Assembly (NCBI GenBank): GCA_922989275.2
Contig: OV277864.1
Span: forward strand, 73,350,158-73,414,157
Source: Gari tellinella
Taxonomy: Eukaryota > Mollusca > Bivalvia > Cardiida > Psammobiidae
Length of the DNA stretch: 64,000 nucleotides
Direction: 5' to 3'
This document shows positions 56,431 to 64,000 of this stretch, one piece after another (the first letter of the stretch is position 1; each line of letters starts with the position of its first letter). The position numbers and the translations under genes are program-made. The notes under the pieces were generated by a model that ran no database searches, was not told the origin of the DNA, and saw only the letters and a program-made list of their open reading frames with translations.

Positions 56431-56538
56431 GGTTTGAATGCTTCACACTGTTGTTACAAGAAGGTGATGACATGCCACACGTCTAACATTGTAACTGAAA
56501 TTGGTTGATACTGTTTGTAATGTACTATGGGCTGTCTT

Positions 56539-56790
56539 TTAACCCATTACCCCATAATTACGTCTTTTTATGCCTCTAATTTATCTCTCCACTGAAGAAA
56601 ATAGTTCCAATTTATACAGATGTGAATATTTAACATTAGAAATAATTTCTACATTCTGGCAGCTGGTAGCTTAAAGCAGGCTGGAAGTAAAGCAGAATGT
56701 GCCTTATGGCACATTCTGCTTTACTTTCAACCTGCTTTAAGTAGTCACCTATTTTCAAAAATAGAATCCGGCTATGGGGTAATGGGTTAA
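56539..56790. mobile_element. Family A MITE, full length
   Basis: TTAACCCATTACCCCATAATTACG to CGGCTATGGGGTAATGGGTTAA, 252 bp; hairpin GCAGAATGTGCC|TTATGGCACATTCTGC. Confidence 0.77.
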
Positions 56791-57183
56791 GAACCCAGCA
56801 AGTGTACAGTTATGAACATTCTTTTAGAAATGTAGCCAATGGTTTTAACATTAATCCTATCATTTCATGTGCTTCAATCAATATAATATTCGCGTCCACT
56901 CAACAGACGACCCATGTGCAGTATCTAATACATGTGGTTGTTTTATGCAGGGTAGAAACAATTTGAAGAGCTCCTGTAGGAGTTTTCTACTTTATTCTAT
57001 TCTACATTTAGGTGTCACATCTTGAGAAGTCTCAAAGCTACAGTAACTGCATTGAGTGGTCACTTTATACAACATTGACTGTATCTGAAAAAAAAAAATG
57101 TAGCATTACTGTATTATAAATAAAACCAAACTTTATTTTAGAGTAAAATACATATAGTTTCTATTATGATCAGACACAGTTAT

Positions 57184-57393
57184 TCAACCCTTTACTTCAT
57201 AGTATGTTTCTAGTTGAACATAGATAATCACATGAAGCAAGTTGAGCATATTCTGCTTTACTTTCAGTCTGCTTTAAGCTGCCATCTGCTAAGAGATGCA
57301 TATTCATAACTGTATAAAGTGGAACTCTTTTCTTTATTGGAGAAGTAAATTAAAGGAACAAAAATGTGTATCTATGGAGTAATGGGTCTAAGT
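57184..57393. mobile_element. Family A MITE
   Basis: TCAACCCTTTACTTCATAGTATG to ATCTATGGAGTAATGGGTCTAA; left hairpin arm deleted. Confidence 0.6.
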
Positions 57394-57548
57394 GGTCATC
57401 TTTTCTTCTTAACTCGCAACAGGCTATGGGTAAACAGTAAAACCGTTAACAGAAATTTTAGCAGTTCAGCTTTGATATACAAGAGTTGCATATCAGTATA
57501 CATGCATTTCATATTATCAAAAAAGCAAGGTCAATGGGGTCATACTAT

Positions 57549-57740
57549 CAGGGCTCCAGATAAGAGGGAGTAAACGGAACAAATCCAGCATTTTCTCCTT
57601 AATCCTAGCTAAAATCTTATGGTGTTACTACTCATTAGAATCGTCTCGAAGAGACGATTCTAATGAGTAGTGACACCATAGGGTTTAATGCAGAAATAAA
57701 GATTTTAGTTTTTGAAAAACTCTACTTATCTGGAGCCCTG
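57549..57740. mobile_element. Family B MITE with target duplication
   Basis: CAGGGCTCCAGATAAGAGGG to ACTTATCTGGAGCCCTG, flanked by ATACTAT on both sides (7 bp). Confidence 0.75.
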
Positions 57741-58317
57741 ATACTATTGTAAAATTTAGTTCTACAATGTGTACAAATGTTGTCCATTGAATGCTGGTTA
57801 GTGTACAATGTAGATCATGTCATTAGATTCCACACAACATGCAATATCCTATCTGATAGGCTTCGCCAATATTATTTACTTTGATTATTTGTACAGACAA
57901 ATTGTGCTTTATTTGTGCAGAAAATTTTCAACACTATTTAGTACGATCGCAAAGTGAAATGAGCTCTTGTAAGGCAGGTGGTAACTTAAGGTAGGATAAA
58001 ATTAAAGCAGAAAGCTCCTTTCAGGAACTTTCTGCTTTACTTTCATCCTATATTAAATAGATACCCTCTTTGCAATGGAAAAATAAACCTCAAATATTGG
58101 TGTGCTTCTGAGAGCACAGGTTGCCAAACTTTTGAGTTTGATTCTCAAGTTCCTTTGCAGTCCAACCATACTGTTGGAGTAGTTAAATATTTAATTTTTT
58201 CCCTCATTGCTTGCATGTCAGTGTTTAAAACAGATCCATATTAATAAAGCACTTGAGGTGAGACTGTGATTATTCTCAAGCGTTTGATTGGTCAGATTTT
58301 GAGCTTTTTAACCTGTC

Positions 58318-58763
58318 TTAACCCTTTACTCCATAGCCTGTTTCTAGTTTTGAAAACAGGTGAGCACTTAAAGCAGGTTGAAAGTAAAGCAGAATGTGCC
58401 TTAAGGCACATTCTGCTTTACTTTCAGTCTGCTTTAAGCTACTAGCTGCTAGAATATAAAAAAATTCTTTTGGTACATGTTTATGTATAAATTTTCTTCA
58501 GTGGAGGAATAAATTAAATGTGTTAACCCTTTGCCTGCTGGTCGCGACTTTATTGATTTTTGCAAACAGTTTAGATCCAGATCAGACGCCGCATTATGCG
58601 GCGTCTGATCTGGATCCAAACTGTTTGACACTCGTCTTTAGTTTTACTTACTTAAAAAATGTATAAATCTAGATTTAACAAACTTTGCAGACGACAATTT
58701 CAAAGCAGACGACATCACCACAGGATAAGGGTTGAAAGACACTTCTATGGGGGAAAGGGTTAA
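58318..58763. mobile_element. Family A MITE hosting family D
   Basis: TTAACCCTTTACTCCATAGCC to CTTCTATGGGGGAAAGGGTTAA, split at TTAA by the D element 58523-58735. Confidence 0.7.
58523..58735. mobile_element. Family D MITE, nested
   Basis: TTAACCCTTTGCCTGCTGG to CACCACAGGATAAGGG-TTGA (right site mutated). The hairpin TTTAGATCCAGATCAGACGC around CGCATTATGCG is almost perfect. Confidence 0.7.
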
Positions 58764-59018
58764 GCAATCACCAGTCTTAAAATACTGAAGCAAGCTATGG
58801 GGGAATGGGGCAAACAAGTAGTCATGGGGCTTGCAAACACTTACATTCTTTACTTATTGTTTTACACCAGCAATTGTTGTCTGACATGTAAATATAGCTT
58901 GATTGGTTTGTGATAGAAGAGTATCGAGAAAGACCCAATGTCCCAGACAGGTCACATGTGCATACAAGGAATAGAAACAATCAAGATTCAGTATCTGTCT
59001 TAAAATCTGTATGACAAA

Positions 59019-59256
59019 TTAACTCTTTTAACACCAAGGACCTGTTTAAAATATATTCACTACATTTGCAAACAGTGTAGACTTAGATTAGATGGTATAG
59101 GAGCCCCCTGATCTGGGTCTACACTGTTTGCTAATCTAGACCATTATGAGTTAAACTTCCCAGAAGTCCAAGTAGACTGGTTCATGTTTTGATAACTAAA
59201 ATGATCCACAAGGGAACCTAATAACCCACAAGAGTTATTAAGTGTTGAAAGAGTTG
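59019..59256. mobile_element. Family C2 MITE
   Basis: TTAA-CTCTTTTAACACCAAGG to AGTGTTGAAAGAG-TTGA; hairpin AAACAGTGTAGACTTAGATT with its inverse. Confidence 0.65.
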
Positions 59257-59424
59257 AAATCTGTATGACAAATTAACAATGCATTTTGCATGACACCAGT
59301 CCTAGCAAAAAATATTTTGTTATCTCATACACTGTTGACTAATGCAAATGGACTGTTCCATTTTCTAAAAAGTAACTAGGTTACATTATGTCTCATTGGA
59401 TTTATTTCTAAAATTATTCAGTTT

Positions 59425-59500
59425 GACAAACAGTGCAGACCCTGATCAGATGGCTCCTTCAGGAGCCCTCTGATCTGGGTCTACACTGTTTGAAAGTTGT
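59425..59500. repeat. Family C hairpin
   Basis: GACAAACAGTGCAGACCCTGATC and GATCTGGGTCTACACTGTTTG around GGCTCCTTCAGGAGCC. A tandem echo of the right side follows at 59500-59660. Confidence 0.55.
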
Positions 59501-59771
59501 GTAAATACTTATTTCACTCACAGTTAAGATAAAGGATGAATTGTTTCTAAATGTGTGATCAGACCCTCTGGTCTGGGTCTACGCTGTTAGCAAACGGTGT
59601 AAATACTCATTTCCCTCACAGTTAGGATAAAGCATGAATTGTTTCTAAATGTTTGAAAGATTTGCATTATTATTATTTGCTTATTATGAGTTTTACGATC
59701 CAGGTTTTACTGGTCTCGACACAACAATGCATGCATTGTGCAACACAGCAATAACTATCATATGTATAACA

Positions 59772-60005
59772 CAGTGGAGAAGACGTTATTTATCCCGAAT
59801 AAACGCATTTATAGTAAAACAATATCACTTGCAAACAGTTTGGAGCCAGATCAGACGCCACTTAACACGGCGTCTTATCAGGATCCAAACTTTTTGACAC
59901 TCTGACCCTGTTTTGAAAAGAAATTTTAGAGAGTTCTATATTTAGAACAGTTGCAGGCGACATTTTTTGCAGACGAAAAGATTTACCCAGCATGCAAAGA
60001 GTTAA
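59772..60005. mobile_element. Chimera of CAGTGGAG left end and family D right end
   Basis: The left CAGTGGAGAAGACGTTATTTATCCCGAATAAACGC matches the TA-element at 8615. The hairpin and right end (TGACCCTGTTTTGAAAAG, CCCAGCATGCAAAGAG-TTAA) match family D. The join falls in the shared hairpin. Confidence 0.58.
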
Positions 60006-60140
60006 TGTTTTATTGCTAAAGTGGTTGTACATCAAGATGCAATTAAATGTCATAATATATATGTAATGAGACATTTTAGTTTTAAGCCTTGTCCATTTTA
60101 CGACAAATAGCAATAGCAAGAGGGCCTTTTATTCTCTGTG

Positions 60141-60598
60141 TTAACTCTCTCAAACTTCAAATGGATAATTCTAGTTTCCAATCAAGTCTAGTCTATATTT
60201 TGTCCTATAAGGTTGTTTTAACCCATTACCCCTAGCCCGTTTCTAGTTTTGAAAATAGGTGACTACTTAAAGCAGGCTAAAAGTAAAGCAGAATGTGCCT
60301 TAAGCCTGCTTTAGCTACATCTGTTAGAATTTAGAAAATATTTCCTGATGATATATATTCATGACTTTGTAAAGTGGAACTTTTTTCTTCAGTGGAGGAA
60401 ACAAATAGAGGCGTAAAAAGGGGTATTTATTGGGTAATTGGTTAAACAATACATTTACATTGTAAAATGTCAAACTCGAGGGTTCAACAGGAGCCCTCTG
60501 TGCTGGGTCTATACTGTTTGCACAGGACAAATGCACTATACACAGTTACTCTTGTTTATAAAGGAATAGTATAAGCGTTAATAGGGTTCAATTAGCTA
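60141..60598. mobile_element. Family C1 MITE interrupted by family A
   Basis: TTAACTCTCTCAAACTTCAAATGG...AGGTTGTTTTAA, then the A copy, then the C1 right half GGAGCCCTCTGTGCTGGG...TATAAAGGAATAG. Confidence 0.6.
60218..60445. mobile_element. Family A MITE nested in C1
   Basis: TTAACCCATTACCCCTAGCCCG to GTATTTATTGGGTAATTGG-TTAA; one hairpin arm deleted. Confidence 0.68.
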
Positions 60599-61206
60599 AT
60601 CTCATCCATATCAGAGGTGGTGACTACTATTTAGAATCGTCTGAGCGATTTAGTGGAGACAAAATGGAGGAAAATGTCAGATATTTGTAGATAGCTCACT
60701 CTTATCTGAAAAATCCCCAGAATGAATGGATTGAATATGAGCTTTGCTATGACAAAACCAGCCTTATTGCACTGCATCATTGTACAGCCCAGGCACCGTT
60801 GTCATCACAGGCTCTGTATCAGAGTTTGGTCTACACTGTCAAATGCCTTATATACATGTAATACAGCTACAGAAAATGCTTTAGACTGATGTATGTGGGT
60901 GTCAAACAGTGTAGATCAAGGTCAGTCACTACTTCTTTAACGTGGCGGCTGGCCTTGATCTACACTTTTTGAAATTCAATAAGGCAGGTTTTCTCTCGGC
61001 ACAGCTCAATTATGTACAGTAGTATAGGATGGAAGTCTTGAATATTAGTGGTAGACTTGCTGTCAGTTATTGTCAGTTTGTATTGTGTTGTCATATCTAT
61101 TGGCAAAATGTTGCATCCATAAAAATGCATAATGATTAGAATAGTAAAACGAGTGATTGATCTTATTCAGTGATAGCTGAAAGAAGAATGAAAGTAATGC
61201 AGAACA

Positions 61207-61449
61207 GGTGCCCGTTTTACTAAACTACTTACGCAAAATTTTTGCGTAAGTCAAAATCGTTTAACTCTTATTTTTCTATCATAAACGTTTGCAAACAGCA
61301 AATAGCCAGATCAGAGGACGCGCTTAAAGCGCATCCTCTGATCTGGCTATTTGCTGTTTGTAGCAAGTGATAATAAAAAATATAAATTAAAAATTAAAAT
61401 TTTGACTTACGCAAAATTTTTGCGTAAGTAGTTTAGTAAAACGGGCCCC
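61207..61449. mobile_element. MITE with GGGCCCGTTTTAC ends
   Basis: About 45-bp inverted ends (GCCCGTTTTACTAAACTACT, then a nested palindrome ACTTACGCAAAA/TTTTTGCGTAAGT). The centre is a second hairpin, CAAATAGCCAGATCAGAGGA around GCGCTTAAAGCGC. It interrupts a GTAATGCAGAA|AAGCTCC hairpin (61180-61495). Confidence 0.68.
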
Positions 61450-61597
61450 AAAGCTCCTGTGGAAGCTGTCTGTTTCACTTTCATTCTTCTTTAATATAAT
61501 GCTTGCCTTAAGTTTTAAGAAAAGTGCCTTCCAACTACAAGAACTAAAAATGTATGGAAGCACCTACATGCAAACCTCAATAATTCAAACTTAGTTA

Positions 61598-61790
61598 CAG
61601 TCAAAACTCGATACTTTGAACTCGCTTAAATTGATCGTACCAGTATTTCATAAGTTGAATTTCAATAAGGGGATTTTGCTTAGTCAAATATATCCGTATT
61701 TCAAAGTTAAAACGTGGCTAAGCCATGTTTTAACTTTGAAATATGGGTATGTTCAAACTAACGCGAGTTCGAAGTATCAAGTTTCGACTG
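61598..61790. mobile_element. Family S MITE, full-length reference
   Basis: TA-CAGTCAAAACTCGATACTTTG to GAAGTATCAAGTTTCGACTG-TA, 193 bp. The hairpin is TTTCAAAGTTAAAACGTGGC|TAAGCCATGTTTTAACTTTG. A worn second copy follows (61800-61975). Confidence 0.72.
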
Positions 61791-61992
61791 TATGTGTATG
61801 TTGAAATTGCTTGTGATTTTTCACTTTGAATTCAATAACTCCAGCTTGATTAAGTTCAAAATACCTGTACATGTATTTTATGTAAAAGCATAGCTAAGCC
61901 ACAATTAAACTTTTAACTTTGAAATACAGGTAGATTTAATTTAAGCAAGTTAGAGTTATCGAAGTTCAGCAGTATTGATGATATAGAACTTC

Positions 61993-62253
61993 AGGGGCCC
62001 GTCTTACGAAACGTTGTACGATAAATATTGTCGTAAGTTAAACTCTAAATTTCTCCATATATCTTTCAAATATTCTCTATTTATTTCTCCATCTTATCAT
62101 GTCATGTGACATCTCTATGGAATCATCTTTTCAAGACGATTCCAAAGATTTGTAACAAGACAGAATTAGATGGAGAAATCAGAAATTAGACGAATTTTCA
62201 AGTTTTGACTAAGGACAGTTTTTGTTGTACGACGTTTCGTAAGACGAGTTCCC
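61993..62253. mobile_element. MITE with GGGGCCCGTCTTACGAAAC ends
   Basis: AGGGGCCCGTCTTACGAAACG and CGTTTCGTAAGACGAGTTCCC are inverted. Inner ATTTCTCCAT and ATGGAGAAAT repeats continue the symmetry. The ends resemble those at 61207 (GGGCCCGTNTTACNAAAC), so they are probably one family. Confidence 0.62.
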
Positions 62254-62302
62254 AAATCTTTTGAATTGTTGGAATTTATCTGGTAATACACATGGGTCTA
62301 TG

Positions 62303-62385
62303 CTTATAAAGCATTTGAGTTGAGTCTGAAATCATTCTCAAAGGCTTGAGAAAGAACTCAGACTCAATTCAAAGGCTTTATAAGC
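62303..62385. repeat. Palindromic repeat
   Basis: GCTTATAAAGCATTTGAGTTGAGTCTGA and its inverse ending GCTTTATAAGC; related to the repeat at 18671. Confidence 0.58.
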
Positions 62386-62791
62386 GCTGGGCCTGATGGT
62401 TCTTGTGATATAGATGTTTGTAAATGTGGAAATAGTTAATTGTAAATGTGGAAATAGTTTTACTCTGAAGCACACATGAGTTTGTTAAATGTTTACATGT
62501 GATGCTGTAGAGCTGAAACCCCACCCACTTCACCTTGTGTGTTTCTTTCACTTCAGCTCTAACCAAGGGCGTATGTTGCAATAGATTTTCTCACCCCTTG
62601 ATGAATTAGTATAGTACATTGTATGTTATAAATAAATGTAGGTCAGTATCAGTGAAACTGTGGGCAATTTTTTTGTAGAAATAGTTTGCAAAATCTATGG
62701 ACAATGTGTATTCACAGCATATAAATGACAAGTCGGTAACTACATGTATGTAAATTGTTTAACCATTTGCTCCATAGCCTGTTTCTATTAA

Positions 62792-62964
62792 TTAACCCTT
62801 ATCCTGCTGGAATATCGTCTGCTTTGAAATTGTCATCTGCAAATAAAATTCAATTTAAATTATATATCTTTTAAGTAACGCAACCTGAAGACGAGTGTCA
62901 AAGAGTTTGGATCCAGATCAGACACCGCGTTACGCGGATCCAACCTGTTTGCAAAAAGGGTTAA
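62792..62964. mobile_element. Family D-like MITE, shortened
   Basis: TTAACCCTTATCCTGCTGG to GTTTGCAAAAAGGG-TTAA; the hairpin has lost part of one arm (ACACCGCGTTACGCGGATCC). Confidence 0.6.
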
Positions 62965-63174
62965 CCCTTAGCCCGCCAAATAAATTGTCGGCTGCTATAT
63001 TTCTCGTCTGCTTCAAGTTTCAAAGTGCTTCAAAGTTGCTCAAAATTGCTGAAAATGTTGTCCAAGTGTCAAACAGCTTGGATCCGGATGAGACGCCGAG
63101 TTACTCGGCGTCTCATCTGGATCCAAGCTGTTTGCATATGGAGCTATAGTCGTGAGTGGCAGGCTAAGGGTTAA
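62961..63174. mobile_element. Family F MITE, 214 bp, copy 4
   Basis: Same ends and length as the other F copies. It shares its left TTAA with the preceding D element. Confidence 0.82.
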
Positions 63175-63477
63175 GATAGTTGACCATTCAATATTTATTA
63201 TGAGAAAATTTTCCTGACTATTATAAATTGTAACTATTTTCTTCACTGGAAGAATAAAGTAAATGAGATACTGTATGTATAAGTCAAAAAATAAAATATG
63301 TTCTGTTCTGTTCTGTTCACAAAATTCTGTATCTATGGAGTAATGGATTTAAAAATCAAGAATTTTAAATTCAAAATATTTGTATCAATGCCTTGTATTC
63401 ACCAGCACTTTCTTAGGCTTCATACTCAAGAAAAATCTCCAAAACATGTTGCTTATTCCCAGCTTCTGCAACTCTTG

Positions 63478-63668
63478 AAGAAGCTGGGCGCCAAACCAAA
63501 GCCTTAGAGGTAATCCTTTGTTTAATTCTAGTTCACCGTTGCATGCATAGGAGTAAATCTGAAAAATAATCTCAAACACTTTGATTTGGCTCCCAGGTTC
63601 TGCCATTCTATCCTTTTAAATGGGATTTTGGCGAAGCTGGGAGCCACATAAAAGTCTTAGAGATTATT
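63478..63668 (+). repeat. Pair of diverged direct repeats
   Basis: AAGCTGGGCGCCAAACCAAAGCCTTAGAG and AAGCTGGGAGCCACATAAAAGTCTTAGAG are about 150 bases apart. Their nature is unknown; no coding potential is credible. Confidence 0.4.
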
Positions 63669-63801
63669 TTTTAAGTCTCAAGCCTAAAGCATGGTGGTGA
63701 AACCCAGCTTTGATTAGACATTGGCATTAGCAATATTTCATGAACTTCATTGTTCATTGAGATCATTTTACATTAGCCATCTGCCCATGCTATTTTGCAC
63801 T

Positions 63802-64000
63802 TTAACTCTTTCCTCCCTGAAACTTTAAATAGACAATTCCAGTTTCCATTTTATTCTAGCCCATTTTAGACTTTTAAGGGTTGTTTTTGTCAATGTTAGG
63901 CATTATGACAAACAGCGAAGACCCTGATCAGAGGGCTCCTTTCGGAGCCCTCTGATCTGGGTCTTCACTGTTTGCATAGGACATGTGTTCTATTTACATA
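63802..64000. mobile_element. Family C1 MITE, cut by window end
   Basis: TTAACTCTTTCCTCCCTGAAACTT and the hairpin AACAGCGAAGACCCTGATCAG/CTGATCTGGGTCTTCACTG. The right end lies beyond the window. Confidence 0.7.

Larger units (their letters stand above)
62759..63355. mobile_element. Family A copy with family D, family F and a retro tail inside
   Basis: Left TTAACCATTTGCTCCATAGCC (62759) and right CTATTATAAATTGTAACTATTTTC..TCTATGGAGTAATGG (63220-63350) are family A. Between them lie D (62792-62964), F (62961-63174) and a TTCTGTTCTGTTC tail (63285-63320). Confidence 0.6.

Noticed and set aside
1..64000. CRISPR array from the many short palindromes
   Set aside because: The repeats are dispersed MITEs in both orientations, not evenly spaced direct repeats with unique spacers.

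Overview
The window looks like nuclear DNA of a bivalve mollusc, most likely a heterodont clam or dreissenid mussel. This rests on AT-rich sequence, spliced coding exons, tRNA-headed SINEs with the conserved 3' core seen in bivalves, the AGCTCACCTGAG...CTCAGGTGAGCG repeat with a GTCCGTCT microsatellite, and a very high density of small palindromic DNA transposons (MITEs). The genus is my recollection of repeat style and was not checked. I see no bacterial, viral or organellar genes, no rRNA and no CRISPR.

Only one protein-coding gene can be supported. It lies on the + strand with four coding exons (25984-26804, 41184-41340, 50529-50610, 53071-53732). All junctions are GT-AG and in phase, giving 1722 nt, a 573-residue protein and a stop. 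I do not recognise the family. The first half is beta-rich and could be a C2-like sandwich; the tail is polar and acidic. A TATATAA box at 20767 and a GC-richer leader ending in a good donor (20801-21070) make a convincing proximal promoter and 5'UTR exon. The coding ATG is the first base after the next acceptor. A perfect donor at 2115 and an in-phase candidate exon near 15833-15953 are weaker hints of a distal promoter.

Almost everything else is intron or flank filled with non-autonomous elements. The families I separate by termini are: (A) TTAA-flanked elements with CCCATTACCCCATA ends, piggyBac-like, over 30 copies; (F) a 214-bp TTAA element with CCCTTAGCCCGCC ends, four near-identical copies; (D) TTAA elements around an AAACAGTTTGGATCC hairpin; (C1, C2) TTAA elements around an AAACAGTG(T/A)AGACC hairpin; (B) CAGGGCTCCAGATAAG elements with about 6-bp target duplications, hAT-like; (T) TA-flanked CAGTAAAACCTC elements, mariner-like; (S) TA-flanked CAGTCGAAACTCG elements. 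Single or few-copy elements include one with 88-bp perfect terminal repeats, a pair with GGGCCCGT ends, SINEs, retroelement tails and a 78-bp perfect palindrome.

Region by region: 1-9.5 kb is nested MITEs and a SINE with some unique DNA. 9.5-13.2 kb holds MITEs, a 42-base C tract and a SINE. 13.2-15.2 kb is an AGCTCACC repeat. 15-26 kb is MITEs plus the promoter and leader exon. 26-53.7 kb is the gene body, with introns invaded by MITEs up to within 11-40 bp of several splice sites. 53.7-54 kb is the 3'UTR with a MITE hairpin and AATAAA. 54-55.9 kb is a second AGCTCACC repeat with nested insertions. 56-64 kb is MITEs nested in MITEs.
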